DNA of 64,000 nucleotides, from positions 124,001 through 188,000 of the forward strand of contig NZ_FQZK01000008.1 of the NCBI RefSeq assembly GCF_900141985.1, read 5' to 3'. The stretch comes from Nocardiopsis flavescens. GTDB lineage: Bacteria > Actinomycetota > Actinomycetes > Streptosporangiales > Streptosporangiaceae. This document shows positions 17,249 to 26,655 of this stretch, piece after piece; the stretch's first letter is position 1, and each line of letters starts with the position of its first letter. A model generated the notes under the pieces. That model was not told the origin of the DNA. It searched no databases and worked only from the letters and a program-made list of their open reading frames with translations. The position numbers were made by a program, and so were the translations under genes.

Positions 17249-17596
17249 CTAGATGTGCGGGACGTCCTCGGGGATGGGGTAGAAGGTCGGGTGGCGGTAG
17301 ACCTTGTCTCCGCTGGGCGCGAAGTAGGGGTCCTTCTCGTCGGGGCTGGACGCGGTGATGTCCTCGGCCAGGACCACCCAGATGCTGACGCCCTCGTTGC
17401 GGCGGGTGTAGAGGTTGCGGGCGTTGTGCAGCGCCATGGTGTCGTCGGGCGCGTGCAGGGAGCCCACGTGGACGTGGTTGAGCCCGCGCTTGCCGCGGAC
17501 GAAGACCTCGTACAGCGGCCACTCCGGGCGGGCTGCACTGCCGCCCTCCGGGCGTCCGTCCTGCGCGCCGGAGCCCGCGGTGGTGTCCTTGCTCAT
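17249..17596 (-). CDS. paaB: Phenylacetyl-CoA epoxidase small subunit
   Basis: 115 residues from ATG at 17596, whose first bases overlap the paaA stop (ATGA). PaaB is a small alpha/beta protein that bridges PaaAC dimers. The family core [20 protein letters not shown] and '[19 protein letters not shown]' are intact; the N-terminal ~25 residues are a variable Gly/Ser-rich extension. Confidence 0.95.
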   Translation of the reverse strand: MSKDTTAGSGAQDGRPEGGSAARPEWPLYEVFVRGKRGLNHVHVGSLHAPDDTMALHNARNLYTRRNEGVSIWVVLAEDITASSPDEKDPYFAPSGDKVYRHPTFYPIPEDVPHI

Positions 17597-18585
17597 GCCG
17601 TGGCCTCCTGGGTGTCCGTGGTGTTCTGCGCCCGGGCGGCCCGCTTGGCGGCGTAGGCGGTGGCGGCCTCGCGGACCCAGGCGCCCTTCTCGTGGGCGGC
17701 CCGGCGGCGGGCGATGCGCTCGGCGTTCTTGGGGCCGGCGCCGGAGACGACCTGCTTGAACTCGACCCAGTCGGGCTCGCCGAAGTCGTAGTGGCCGCGC
17801 TCGGCGTTCCAGGCGAGCTCGGGGTCGGGGAGGGTGACGCCGAGCTTCTCGGCCTGCGGGACGCTCATGTCGACGAACTTCTGGCGCAGGTCGTCGTTGG
17901 TGTCGCGCTTGATCCGCCAGGCCATGGACCGGGCGGTGTTCGGGGAGTCGGCGTCGGGCGGGCCGAACATCATCAGGGACGGCCACCACCAGCGGTCGAC
18001 GGCGTCCTGGACCATGGCCCGCTGGCCCTCGGTGCCCTCCATCATGCGCAGGAGCAGCTCGTAGCCCTGCCGCTGGTGGAAGGACTCCTCCTTGCAGATG
18101 CGCACCATGGCGCGGGCGTAGGGGCCGAACGAGCTGCGGCACAGCGGGACCTGGTTGCAGATGGCGGCGCCGTCCACCAGCCAGCCGATGACGCCGACGT
18201 CGGCGAAGGTCAGCGAGGGGTAGTTGAAGATCGAGGAGTACTTCTGGCGGCCCTCGATGAGGCGCGCGGTGAGGTCGGCGCGGTCGACGCCCAGGGTCTC
18301 GGCGGCGGCGTACAGGTACAGGCCGTGGCCGGCCTCGTCCTGGACCTTGGCCAGGAGGATGGCCTTGCGGCGCAGGCTGGGCGCGGAGGCGATCCAGTCG
18401 CCCTCGGGCTGCATGCCGATGATCTCGGAGTGGGCGTGCTGGGAGACCTGGCGCACGAGGCTCCGGCGGTAGGCCTCGGGCATCCAGTCGCGCGGCTCGA
18501 TGCGCCGGTCCGCGGCGATCTTCGCGTCGAAGTCGGCCTGGAACGCGTCGTCGGCGCCGGGGGGCGCCTCCTGCGTCACGGTCAT
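17593..18585 (-). CDS. paaA: Phenylacetyl-CoA epoxidase catalytic subunit
   Basis: 330 residues from ATG at 18585 with GGGGA upstream. The di-iron oxygenase that epoxidises the ring of phenylacetyl-CoA. The iron ligands lie in the helix pairs [18 protein letters not shown] (EXXH, ~80-97) and [15 protein letters not shown] (EXXH, ~165-179). The length matches the family. It is first of paaABCDE-I; the palindrome at 18605-18618 sits 20 bp upstream, so repression by a PaaR-type regulator is likely. Confidence 0.97.
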   Translation of the reverse strand: MTVTQEAPPGADDAFQADFDAKIAADRRIEPRDWMPEAYRRSLVRQVSQHAHSEIIGMQPEGDWIASAPSLRRKAILLAKVQDEAGHGLYLYAAAETLGVDRADLTARLIEGRQKYSSIFNYPSLTFADVGVIGWLVDGAAICNQVPLCRSSFGPYARAMVRICKEESFHQRQGYELLLRMMEGTEGQRAMVQDAVDRWWWPSLMMFGPPDADSPNTARSMAWRIKRDTNDDLRQKFVDMSVPQAEKLGVTLPDPELAWNAERGHYDFGEPDWVEFKQVVSGAGPKNAERIARRRAAHEKGAWVREAATAYAAKRAARAQNTTDTQEATA

Positions 18586-18604
18586 TGCTCATTCCCCATT
18601 CATA

Positions 18605-18618
18605 ACCGAACGTTCGGT
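18605..18618. promoter_or_regulatory. paaA operator palindrome (PaaR/TetR type)
   Basis: ACCGAACGTTCGGT is a perfect 14-bp palindrome 20 bp upstream of the paaA ATG. The same 14-mer, with matching flanks (22 identical bases in all), occurs at 22529-22542 in front of paaK/paaJ. Two identical copies at the two promoters of one pathway argue strongly for a shared repressor, probably responding to phenylacetyl-CoA. Confidence 0.8.
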
Positions 18619-18735
18619 CAGTAATTAGTATCCCCACATCCGACCGCGCCGGTCAAGTCCGCACGCGGGGCGCGGGGGCGGGTCGGCCACCGCCGCCGGG
18701 CCGTGACCGGTCCGGCGGCGGCGTACCGCCGCGGA

Positions 18736-19524
18736 TCAGCCCCCGGTGAAGGTCGGCTTGCGCTTGTCCAGGAACGCCCGCACCGCACCGGCGTGGTCGG
18801 CGGTCACCCCCAGCTGGTTCTGGAGGTCCGCCTCCTCCTCCAGCAGCTCGGCCAGCGGGCGCACGCCCTCGGCCGCCGCGGCCACCTCGCGCTTGGCGGC
18901 CACGAGCGCCGCGGTCGGCCCGGCCGCCAGCCCCGCGGCCACCTCGCGGGCGCGCTCCTCCCAGGCGTCGTCGTCGACGACCTCGGTGACCAGGCCCAGC
19001 TCCAGGGCCCGGTCCGCGCCGAACACGGTGCCCAGGAGCATCAGCTCCATGGCCCGCGCCCGGCCCAGCGCGGTGACCAGTCTGGAGGCGAGGCCGGAGT
19101 CGGAGGCCAGGCCGATGCCGGTGAACGCGGTGCCGAACCTGGCCCTGCGCGCCGCCACCCGCACGTCCCCGGCCAGGGCGAAGCCCAGCCCCGCGCCCAC
19201 ACAGGCGCCGCCGATGCCCACCACGACCGGGACCTGGATCGACTCCAGGGCCAGCACGATCGGGTTGTAGTGCTCGCGCACGGTGGTGAGCGCCTGGTCG
19301 GGCGCCTCCTCCAGGACGCGCGCGTGCTCGGCCAGGTCCTGCCCCACGCAGAACGCCCGGTCCGACCCCAGCAGCAGCACCGCGCGCGCGGTGGTGGAGG
19401 CGGCGGCCCCGCGCAGCGCGGCCAGCAGCTCCTCCTTCACCTGCCGGGTGAGCGCGGGACGGTGCAGCCGCACCACGGCCAGCCCGTCGGCCTCGGAGAA
19501 CTCCGCCGCTTTCTGCTCGCTCAA
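18736..19524 (-). CDS. paaG: 1,2-epoxyphenylacetyl-CoA isomerase (crotonase fold)
   Basis: 262 residues from TTG at 19524. PaaG converts the ring epoxide to oxepin-CoA and later shifts double bonds. A crotonase core is visible with oxyanion-hole segments DRAFCVGQDL (~55-64) and ACVGAGLGFALAGD, then TGIGLASDSGLASRLVTALG, in which the Asp of the 'PDSG' signature is kept. Its start is four bases after the paaH stop, so the two are probably coupled. Distinction from a generic enoyl-CoA hydratase rests on this signature and the operon. Confidence 0.88.
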   Translation of the reverse strand: MSEQKAAEFSEADGLAVVRLHRPALTRQVKEELLAALRGAAASTTARAVLLLGSDRAFCVGQDLAEHARVLEEAPDQALTTVREHYNPIVLALESIQVPVVVGIGGACVGAGLGFALAGDVRVAARRARFGTAFTGIGLASDSGLASRLVTALGRARAMELMLLGTVFGADRALELGLVTEVVDDDAWEERAREVAAGLAAGPTAALVAAKREVAAAAEGVRPLAELLEEEADLQNQLGVTADHAGAVRAFLDKRKPTFTGG

Positions 19525-19528
19525 CGCC

Positions 19529-20422
19529 CTATGCTCCCTTGTTCCAGGTGTGGAAGCCCTGTCCGGACTTCTTGCCGAGCTTCCCTTCTGCGACCATACG
19601 CCGCAGCAGCTCCGGCGGGGAGAAGCGCTCCCCCAGCTCGGACGCGAGGTACTCGGCGATGGCCAAGCGCACGTCCAGGCCGACCAGGTCGGTGAGCCGG
19701 AGCGGCCCCATCGGGTGGCGGTAGCCCAGCTCCATGGCGGTGTCGATGTCGGTCGGGGAGGCGACGCCCTCCTCGACCATGCGGATGGCCTCCAGGCCGA
19801 GCACGACGCCCAGGCGGCTGGTGGCGAACCCGGGGGCGTCGCGGACGACGATCTCGGTCTTGCCCAGGGCGGCGACCCAGCCGCGCACCGAGGCGACCAC
19901 GGCCGGGTCGGTGTCGGGGGCGGTGACGATCTCCACCAGCTTGGACGCGGGGACCGGGTTGAAGAAGTGCGTGCCCAGGAACCGGCGCGGGTGCTTCAGG
20001 GCGGCGGCCAGCTCGGCGACCGACAGGGAGCTGGTGTTGGAGGCCAGCACGGCCTCCTCGCCCACGGCGGCCTCGGCGGCGGTGAGGACGGCGATCTTCA
20101 GCTCGGGCCGCTCCGGGACGGCCTCGACCACCAGGCCGGTCCCGGCGGGGATGCCGGCGGCGTCGGTGGCGGTGGACAGCCGGGCCAGGTGGGTGTCGGG
20201 GTCCCCGTCGAGCCGGCCGCGCGCGGCGGAGGCGGCCAGGCCGGAGGCGACCCGGGCGCGGCCCGCCGCGGCGGCCTCGGCGGTGGCCTCGACCAGCGTC
20301 ACCGCCGATCCCGCTGCGAGGAACTGCTGGACGATCCCGGCGCCCATGGTGCCGCCGCCGATGACGGCGACGCGGGCGGGGGCGGCGGCGGACGCCGCGG
20401 TGTCGGTGGTGCCCGAGGTCAA
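19529..20422 (-). CDS. paaH: 3-hydroxyadipyl-CoA dehydrogenase
   Basis: 297 residues from TTG at 20422, overlapping the paaF stop (TTGA). NAD-dependent oxidation of 3-hydroxyadipyl-CoA to 3-oxoadipyl-CoA. The Rossmann motif VAVIGGGTMGAGIVQQF (~18-34) and the family block LGTHFFNPVPASKLVEIV with the catalytic His are clear, as are SNTSSLSV and GYRHPMGPLRLTDLVGLD. It forms a coupled set with paaJ, paaF and paaG. Confidence 0.93.
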   Translation of the reverse strand: MTSGTTDTAASAAAPARVAVIGGGTMGAGIVQQFLAAGSAVTLVEATAEAAAAGRARVASGLAASAARGRLDGDPDTHLARLSTATDAAGIPAGTGLVVEAVPERPELKIAVLTAAEAAVGEEAVLASNTSSLSVAELAAALKHPRRFLGTHFFNPVPASKLVEIVTAPDTDPAVVASVRGWVAALGKTEIVVRDAPGFATSRLGVVLGLEAIRMVEEGVASPTDIDTAMELGYRHPMGPLRLTDLVGLDVRLAIAEYLASELGERFSPPELLRRMVAEGKLGKKSGQGFHTWNKGA

Positions 20423-21174
20423 CGCTTCTTCCTCTCCAGGAACCGGGTCATCCGGTCGTGCTTGTCGGCGGTCTCGAACAGCACCGCCTGGGTCAGGTCG
20501 TCGGCCAGCGGGTGGGGCCCGTCCGCGTCCAGCACCATCTTGGTCATGCGCAGGGCGAGGGCGGAGGAGGCGGCCATGCGGTCGATGAGGGCGTGGGCGC
20601 GCTCGCCCAGTTCCTCGGCGGGGACGATCTCCGCGACCAGGCCGTGGCGCAGCGCGGCCTCGGCGTCCAGGCGGTAGCCGCCCAGCAGCACCTGCTTGGC
20701 CACCGACGCGCCCACCAGCTCCTTGAGCCGCCAGCAGGCGCCCGCGCCGGCGATGATGCCCAGGCCAGGCTCGGGCTGGGCGAACACGGCGGCGGGGGTG
20801 GCGATGCGGATGTCGCAGGCGTAGGACAGCTCGGCGCCCCCGCCCAGCGCCCAGCCGTCCACGGCGGCGACGGTGGGGACCCGCAGGCGGTGCAGGCGCT
20901 CGAACAGGCGGCTGTTGATGCCGGCCAGCGCCTCCTCCCGTCCGCGCTCGCGCAGCTCGGAGATGTCGGCTCCGCCCGCGAACACGTTCCCGTGCCCGAT
21001 GAGCAGCAGCGGGAGCGGGTCGGCCTCGATCCGGGCGCACACCTCGTGCAGCTCGGCGATCATCGTGCCGTTGATGGCGTTGCGGGCCCGGGGGCGGTGC
21101 AGTTCCACCACCACCCGGTCCTCGCGCCGCTCGACCCGCAGGGTCTCGAAGGCGTTCTCGCCGGCCCCGGTCAC
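20419..21174 (-). CDS. paaF: 2,3-dehydroadipyl-CoA hydratase
   Basis: 251 residues from GTG at 21174, overlapping the paaJ stop (GTGA). An enoyl-CoA hydratase that adds water to 2,3-dehydroadipyl-CoA. The crotonase motifs NVFAGGADISELRERG (~66-81) and DGWALGGGAELSYACDIRIA (~103-122) are intact, and QPEPGLGIIAGAGA keeps the second catalytic Glu region. The operon position supports PaaF over a fatty-acid role. Confidence 0.9.
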   Translation of the reverse strand: MTGAGENAFETLRVERREDRVVVELHRPRARNAINGTMIAELHEVCARIEADPLPLLLIGHGNVFAGGADISELRERGREEALAGINSRLFERLHRLRVPTVAAVDGWALGGGAELSYACDIRIATPAAVFAQPEPGLGIIAGAGACWRLKELVGASVAKQVLLGGYRLDAEAALRHGLVAEIVPAEELGERAHALIDRMAASSALALRMTKMVLDADGPHPLADDLTQAVLFETADKHDRMTRFLERKKR

Positions 21175-22421
21175 GCCGCGCCTCCGCCGACCCGCTCGAC
21201 CAGCAGGGCCGCGCCCTGGCCCACGCCCACGCACAGGGTGGCCAGGCCGCGGTCGGTGCCCTCGCGCTCCATGCGGTTGAGGAGGGTGACCAGGATGCGG
21301 GCGCCGGAGCTGCCCAGCGGGTGGCCCAGGGCGATGGCGCCGCCGTCGGCGTTGACGCGCGCGGGGTCCAGCTCCAGCTGCCGGATGACGCCCAGCGACT
21401 GGGCGGCGAAGGCCTCGTTGAGCTCGACGGAGCCGACCTCGTCCAGGGTCCAGCCCGCGCGGGCCAGGACCTTGCGCGTGGCGGGCACCGGCCCCAGGCC
21501 CATGACCTGCGGCGGCACCCCGGCGGAGGCGGAGGCCACGACGCGGGCGCGCGGGGTGAGTCCGTACCGCTCGACGGCGGCGGCCGAGGCCAGGACCAGG
21601 GCGCAGGCGCCGTCGGCGAGGGAGGAGGAGTTGCCCGCGGTGACGATGCCGCCCTTGCGGAACACCGGGCGCAGCCCGGCGAGGGTGGCCTCGTCGGTGT
21701 CGGGCCGGGGGCCCTCGTCGGCGGTGACCTCGTGGGTGGCGCCCTTGCGGCCGGTGACCGTGACGGGCACGATCTCGCGGTCGAACCGGCCCGCCGCGGC
21801 GGCGGCGAGCGCCCTGCGGTGGCTGGCCAGCGCGAAGGCGTCGGACTCCTCGCGGGTGATGCCCTCCAGAGCGGCGACCTCCTCGGCCGTCTCACCCATG
21901 GAGAGGGTGTAGCGCAGGTCGTCGGGGGTCGCCCCGGCGGGGACGCCGGCGTCGTGGGCGGCGAAGCGGGGGTTGGTGAAGCGCCAGCCCAGGGAGGTGT
22001 CGGCGACCTCGCCGGGCTTGGCCCAGGGGGTGCCGGGCTTGGCCATCACCCAGGGGGCGCGGGTCATGGACTCCACGCCTCCCGCGACGACAACGTCGGC
22101 CTCGCCCGCGCGGATGGCCTGGGCGGCGGAGGAGACCGCGGTCAGCCCGCTGGCGCACAGGCGGTTGACCGTGTAGCCGGGGACGCTCGGGTCCAGCCCG
22201 GCCAGCAGCGCGGCCATGCGCGCGACGTTGCGGTTGTCCTCGCCCGCCTGGTTGGCGGCGCCCAGGACGACCTCGTCGACCGCGTCACGCGGGACGCCGG
22301 CGCGGCGGACCGCCTCGGCGACGGCCGCGGCGGCCAGGTCGTCGGGGCGGACTGCGGCGAGGGCGCCACCGTACCGGCCCTGGGGGGTGCGTACCCCGTC
22401 GACCACGTAAACGTCGCTCAC
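21171..22421 (-). CDS. paaJ: 3-oxoadipyl-CoA thiolase
   Basis: 416 residues from GTG at 22421, six bases after GGGAGG; an upstream in-frame ATG at 22484 lies in the promoter area and is unlikely. It cleaves 3-oxoadipyl-CoA to succinyl-CoA and acetyl-CoA. The active-site Cys is in TVNRLCASGLTAVSSAAQAI (~85-104), the His in GGAIALGHPLGSSGARI, and the second Cys in LATLCVGVGQGAALL. It is first of the minus-strand paaJFHG unit and divergent from paaK. Confidence 0.93.
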   Translation of the reverse strand: MSDVYVVDGVRTPQGRYGGALAAVRPDDLAAAAVAEAVRRAGVPRDAVDEVVLGAANQAGEDNRNVARMAALLAGLDPSVPGYTVNRLCASGLTAVSSAAQAIRAGEADVVVAGGVESMTRAPWVMAKPGTPWAKPGEVADTSLGWRFTNPRFAAHDAGVPAGATPDDLRYTLSMGETAEEVAALEGITREESDAFALASHRRALAAAAAGRFDREIVPVTVTGRKGATHEVTADEGPRPDTDEATLAGLRPVFRKGGIVTAGNSSSLADGACALVLASAAAVERYGLTPRARVVASASAGVPPQVMGLGPVPATRKVLARAGWTLDEVGSVELNEAFAAQSLGVIRQLELDPARVNADGGAIALGHPLGSSGARILVTLLNRMEREGTDRGLATLCVGVGQGAALLVERVGGGAA

Positions 22422-22490
22422 GAACGGCCTCCCATGATGGTTGACGGTGGCCTGTGCCACCGTCGACAGTGAACTGATCGACACGTCTCC

Positions 22491-22520
22491 TTGACACGGG
22501 TCCCGGAGACTGACTTAATG
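22491..22520 (+). promoter_or_regulatory. Candidate paaK promoter
   Basis: TTGACA at 22491-22496 and TTAATG at 22515-22520 are spaced 18 bp, near the vegetative consensus. The paa palindrome begins eight bases after the -10 element, so a bound repressor would cover the start site. Confidence 0.55.
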
Positions 22521-22528
22521 CATTAGTA

Positions 22529-22542
22529 ACCGAACGTTCGGT
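22529..22542. promoter_or_regulatory. paaK/paaJ operator palindrome
   Basis: Second copy of ACCGAACGTTCGGT, identical to the site at 18605-18618 and sharing flanking bases. It lies between the divergent paaJ and paaK genes and could control both. Confidence 0.8.
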
Positions 22543-22669
22543 CAGTAAGCAAGTCGGACCGCCTCTGAGCAGGCGTGAACCCACCTCGAACGCGCGGAAC
22601 ACTCGTCGCACCACCCTCCCGGGCGTCGGCCCGGCGGCCCACCGCGCACTCGCACACGGAGAGTCTCAT

Positions 22670-24031
22670 ATGGCGAGCCACGACACCATCCGGCGGTCGA
22701 CCGGTGTCACCGGTAGCACCCGACGGCTCGGGGAGGCCCCCTCCCCCGAGATCCTGGACCCGGCCGAGCGCATGGGTGTCGACGAGCTGCGCGCCCTCCA
22801 GCTGGACCGCCTGAAGTGGACGCTGGAGCACGCGTACACCAACGTGCCGCTGTACCGGAAGAAGTTCGATGACGCCGGCGTCCACCCGCGGGACCTGCGG
22901 GAGCTGGCCGACCTGCGGCACTTCCCGCACACCACCAAGGCCGACCTGCGGGACAACTACCCGTTCGGCATGTTCGCCGTCCCGCAGGAGCGGGTGGCCC
23001 GCGTCCACGCCTCCAGCGGCACCACCGGCAAGCCGACCGTGGTGGGCTACACCCGCGAGGACATCGACACCTGGGCGACCGTGGTGGCCCGCTCCATCCG
23101 CGCCTCGGGCGGGCGCCCGGGGCACAAGGTGCACGTGTCCTACGGGTACGGGCTGTTCACCGGCGGCCTGGGGGCGCACTACGGCGCCGAGAAGCTGGGG
23201 TGCACCGTCATCCCGGCCTCGGGCGGGCAGACGGCCAAGCAGGTGCAGCTGATCCAGGACTTCCGGCCCGAGATCATCATGGTGACGCCCAGCTACATGC
23301 TGACGCTCATGGACGAGTTCGAGCGCCAGGGCATCGACCCGCGGAGCACCTCCCTGACGACCGGCATCTTCGGCGCCGAGCCGTGGACCGAAAAGATGCG
23401 CGCGGAGATCGAGGAGCGGTTCGACATCCACGCCGTGGACATCTACGGGCTGTCGGAGGTCATGGGGCCGGGTGTGGCCAACGAGTGCGTGGAGACCAAG
23501 GACGGGCTGCACGTCTGGGAGGACCACTTCTACCCCGAGGTACTGGACCCGGTCACGCAGGACGTGCTGGCCGACGGCGAGGAGGGCGAGCTGGTCTTCA
23601 CCTCGCTCACCAAGCAGGCGATGCCGGTCATCCGCTACCGCACCCGCGACCTGACCACGCTGCGCCCGGGCACCGCCCGGCCGATGCGGCGGATGGACAA
23701 GGTGACCGGCCGCAGCGACGACATGATCATCCTGCGCGGGGTGAACGTGTTCCCGACCCAGATCGAGGAGATCGTGCTGGGCCTGGACGGACTGGCCCCG
23801 CACTTCCAGCTGGTGCTCACCAGGGACGGCCGGCTGGACCGCATGGCGGTGCGCATCGAGGCCGCGCCCGACTGCACGTCCGACCGGCGCGCGGCGCTGG
23901 TCCGGGAGATCACCGCGACCGTGAAGGACCGGGTCGGGGTGAGCGTGACGGTGGACGTCGTGGACCCCGAGCAGATCGAGCGGTCGGTGGGCAAGTTCCG
24001 CCGCATCATCGACAACCGCCCCAAGGAGTAG
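22670..24031 (+). CDS. paaK: Phenylacetate-CoA ligase
   Basis: 453 residues from ATG at 22670, seven bases after GGAGAG. It activates phenylacetate with ATP and CoA, the entry step of the pathway. The adenylation P-loop VHASSGTTGKPTVVGYT (~112-128), the core FGAEPWTEKMRAEIE and YGLSEVMGPGVANEC, and the C-terminal swing domain motif GRSDDMIILRGVNVFPTQIE are all present. Divergent from paaJ and preceded by a promoter and operator. Confidence 0.96.
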   Translation: MASHDTIRRSTGVTGSTRRLGEAPSPEILDPAERMGVDELRALQLDRLKWTLEHAYTNVPLYRKKFDDAGVHPRDLRELADLRHFPHTTKADLRDNYPFGMFAVPQERVARVHASSGTTGKPTVVGYTREDIDTWATVVARSIRASGGRPGHKVHVSYGYGLFTGGLGAHYGAEKLGCTVIPASGGQTAKQVQLIQDFRPEIIMVTPSYMLTLMDEFERQGIDPRSTSLTTGIFGAEPWTEKMRAEIEERFDIHAVDIYGLSEVMGPGVANECVETKDGLHVWEDHFYPEVLDPVTQDVLADGEEGELVFTSLTKQAMPVIRYRTRDLTTLRPGTARPMRRMDKVTGRSDDMIILRGVNVFPTQIEEIVLGLDGLAPHFQLVLTRDGRLDRMAVRIEAAPDCTSDRRAALVREITATVKDRVGVSVTVDVVDPEQIERSVGKFRRIIDNRPKE

Positions 24032-24348
24032 CCCCTCCGCGGGCGCGTCACGGCCCCGTTCCCACCCGCACGGCGGTTCCGCCGCGGCGGGCGGGGGCGG
24101 GGCCGTCGCCCTGCGGGGCGCGACCGTGCGCCGGACGGGTGTCGTTGGCCCCGCGGGGCTGCGCTTCCCACCCGGTCGCACCGTGGGGGAAGCCTGTCAG
24201 GCCCCGGCCGATAATGCACATCCGGGGTGCCCGTACGGGTCCCGCCCCGGGTCAGGGGCGCGGGCGGCGACGGGCGCGAGCGCCGTCGGGGGTGGGGCAC
24301 GGACTAGGATTCGCCGGATCGGTGAGCACAGGCGAAGGCGGGGCACGG
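24032..24348. other. Gap after paaK
   Basis: No gene seen. A 12-bp palindrome GCCCCGCGGGGC at 24148-24159 may serve as a weak terminator. The last 60 bp is the leader of the next small gene. Confidence 0.4.
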
Positions 24349-24699
24349 GTGGACATGACGGCGATGAGCGACCGCGAGTTCCTGGCACTGGTGGGAAGGC
24401 GTCCGGGCATGTACACGCTCAGCGCGACCTACGGGAGGGTGGTCGCGTTCCTGCACGGCTACGAGATGCAGGCGCGGCGGCGCGGGGAATCCGTGCTGGA
24501 CGGCTTCGACCGGTGGATCGAGGAGCGGGGGACTCCGCGCGGGGCCACGGGCTGGTGGGGGCAGGCGCACCGGGTGGCCTTCCCGGACCGGGACCGCGTC
24601 ACGGACCTCGCGCCGGAGGAGGACGCGCACGCCGTCGCCGTCCTGTTCCGGCTGCTGGACGGGTTCCTCGCCGACCGGGAGCGGGGATGGGGGGCGTGA
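24349..24699 (+). CDS. Small conserved actinobacterial protein of unknown function
   Basis: 116 residues from GTG at 24349 (ATG codons at 24355 and 24364 are alternatives; a GAAGGCGGGG purine stretch precedes). A soluble, mostly helical protein: REFLALVGRRPGMYTLSATY, then VVAFLHGYEMQARRRGES, a conserved WWGQAHRVAFP and C-terminal LFRLLDGFLADRE. Short homologues starting 'FLALVGRRPGM' are scattered in actinomycetes as lone genes. I know of no function and see no active-site motif. Confidence 0.65.
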   Translation: MDMTAMSDREFLALVGRRPGMYTLSATYGRVVAFLHGYEMQARRRGESVLDGFDRWIEERGTPRGATGWWGQAHRVAFPDRDRVTDLAPEEDAHAVAVLFRLLDGFLADRERGWGA

Positions 24700-24958
24700 G
24701 CGGCGGCGTCCCGTCGGCCGGACCGCGCCGGCGCCCCTCGAAGGGGGCGGCGGACCGGGCCGTCCCGGGGGCGGGCGGGCCGTGTCCGACCGGTGACGCG
24801 GGGGCCGACGCGCGATGGCCGGGCTCCCCGTGTCCGTCGACCGGGGGTGGAGCCCGGTGCGGATCGGCCGCCCGGCCCGCAGGGCGGCGGTCGGCACCGC
24901 GTGGCGGCGCGCCCTGGGGACGGGTGCTCCGGGGAGGAGTCCGCGGCTCCGGGGGCGG

Positions 24959-25378
24959 TCAGCCGTCGATCACCGCGGGCAGGCCCGCGGCGGCCAGGAG
25001 CGCGGCGAGGAGGCGGACCTCGGGGTGGGTGCCCTCGTAGCCGTCGCCGCGCAGCGCCGCCGCCGCCCGCGCCGTCCCGGCCAGGGACAGGTCGAACACG
25101 TCGCGGAACACCTTGGGGACCGTCCCGCCCCGGGCGCCGGGATCCTCCAGGCGCAGGAGGTGCGTCCCGTGCCGCGCGACCACCGCGGCGCGCACCGCCT
25201 CCGGCGCCGGGCCGCGGCCCCGGTCGCAGCTCTGCACCCCGCAGGCGGCGCAGTGCCGGTCCAGGGTCCAGCACAGCCGGCGGCCCTCCACCGACTGGGC
25301 CGCCTCCCAGGTGCGGGTGCCGCCGCATCCGGGACAGCGGTCGGTCGAGCGGGCCGCCCGCACGTGTTCGTCGCTCAC
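24959..25378 (-). CDS. Zinc-ribbon protein coupled to ilvA
   Basis: 139 residues from GTG at 25378, overlapping the ilvA stop (GTGA). The N-terminus has two Cys pairs, CPGCGG (~16-21) and CAACGVQSC (~43-51), typical of a zinc ribbon. The remainder is helical (VFRDVFDLSLAGTARAAAAL), ending in LLAALLAAAGLPAVIDG. Translational coupling suggests that it works with or is dosed to threonine deaminase, but no function is known to me. Confidence 0.65.
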   Translation of the reverse strand: MSDEHVRAARSTDRCPGCGGTRTWEAAQSVEGRRLCWTLDRHCAACGVQSCDRGRGPAPEAVRAAVVARHGTHLLRLEDPGARGGTVPKVFRDVFDLSLAGTARAAAALRGDGYEGTHPEVRLLAALLAAAGLPAVIDG

Positions 25379-26655
25379 ACCAGGAAACCGTACAGCGCGC
25401 TGTCCGGACGTACCCGCTCGATGCGGTGCGGTGCGGCCTCCATGCGCTTGAGCATGGGATCCAGGTCCTGCGCCGCGCCCAGCTCCACCCCCACCAGGGC
25501 GGGCCCGGTCTCGCGGTTGTTGCGCTTGACGTACTCGAACCGGGTGATGTCGTCGTCCGGCCCCAGGACGTCGTCGAGGAACCGGCGCAGCGCCCCCGGC
25601 TCCTGGGGGAAGTCCACCAGGAAGTAGTGCTTGCGCCCCTCGTGGACCAGCGCCCGCTCCACGATCTCCGCGTACCGGCTGACGTCGTTGTTGCCGCCGG
25701 AGAGCACGCACACGACCGTCGCGCCCTCGGGGAGGTCGACGCCCGCGTCGAGCGCGGCCGGGGCGAGCGCGCCCGCGGGCTCGCTGATGATCCCGTCCAC
25801 CTGGTACAGGTCCAGCATCTCGCGGCAGAGGCGCCCCTCCGGCACGGCGACCAGCCGCGGCGGCCGCTCGGCCGCCACCGCGAAAGTGATGCGGCCGACC
25901 CGGCGGACGGCGGCACCGTCCACGAACGGGTCGAGGCCGTCGACGTCCACGGGGCGGCCCGCCCGCAGGGCGGCGGCCATGCTCGCGGCCCCGGCGGGTT
26001 CGGCGCCGATCACCCTGACCCGCGGGTGGCGCGCGCGGAGCCAGGTGAGGGTCCCGGCCAGCAGCCCGCCGCCGCCCACCGGCACCACCACGGCGTCGGG
26101 GGCGCGGCCGAGCTGCTCGACGGCCTCCTTGACGACGGTGCCCTGACCCGCGATGGTGCGCGGGTCGTCGAACGCGGGCAGCAGGGTCGCCCCCTGCTCG
26201 TGGGCGTCGCGCAGGGCGGCCGCGGCGGCGTCGTCGTAGGTGTCGCCGGTGACGATGACGCGCACGCTCTCCCCGCCCAGCGCCGTGACCCGCTCGCGCT
26301 TCTGGCGCGGCGTGGTCCGGGGCAGGTACACGCGGGCCGCGATCCCCAGGGAGGCGCAGGCGAAGGCCACCCCCTGGGCGTGATTGCCGGCGCTCGCGCA
26401 GACCACCCCGCGCCCGCGCTCGCCCGGGGAGAGGGAGCGCACGAAGTTGAGGGCGCCGCGCCCCTTGTAGGAGCGGACGGCGTTGAGGTCCTCGCGCTTG
26501 AGCCGCACGTCCAGGCCGTAGCGGGCGGAGAGGCGCTCGCTGCGCTGGAGCGGGGTGGGCCCGATGACGTCGGCGAGGCGGGCGGCGGCCTCCTCGACCT
26601 GCGCCGCGTCCACCCGCGCGGACGCCGCGTGCCCGTACCGGTCGTTGTCGTTCAC
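25375..26655 (-). CDS. ilvA: Threonine ammonia-lyase (threonine deaminase)
   Basis: 426 residues from GTG at 26655 with AAGGA six bases upstream. PLP enzyme making 2-oxobutyrate from threonine, the first step to isoleucine. The PLP lysine is in VRSYKGRGALNFV (~60-72), the phosphate-binding loop is VGGGGLLAGTL, and SGGNNDVSRYAEI marks the end of the catalytic domain. A single ACT-like regulatory domain (~335-426, starting HYFLVDFPQEPGALRRF) suggests effector control. No T-box or leader peptide was recognised upstream. Confidence 0.93.
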   Translation of the reverse strand: MNDNDRYGHAASARVDAAQVEEAAARLADVIGPTPLQRSERLSARYGLDVRLKREDLNAVRSYKGRGALNFVRSLSPGERGRGVVCASAGNHAQGVAFACASLGIAARVYLPRTTPRQKRERVTALGGESVRVIVTGDTYDDAAAAALRDAHEQGATLLPAFDDPRTIAGQGTVVKEAVEQLGRAPDAVVVPVGGGGLLAGTLTWLRARHPRVRVIGAEPAGAASMAAALRAGRPVDVDGLDPFVDGAAVRRVGRITFAVAAERPPRLVAVPEGRLCREMLDLYQVDGIISEPAGALAPAALDAGVDLPEGATVVCVLSGGNNDVSRYAEIVERALVHEGRKHYFLVDFPQEPGALRRFLDDVLGPDDDITRFEYVKRNNRETGPALVGVELGAAQDLDPMLKRMEAAPHRIERVRPDSALYGFLV

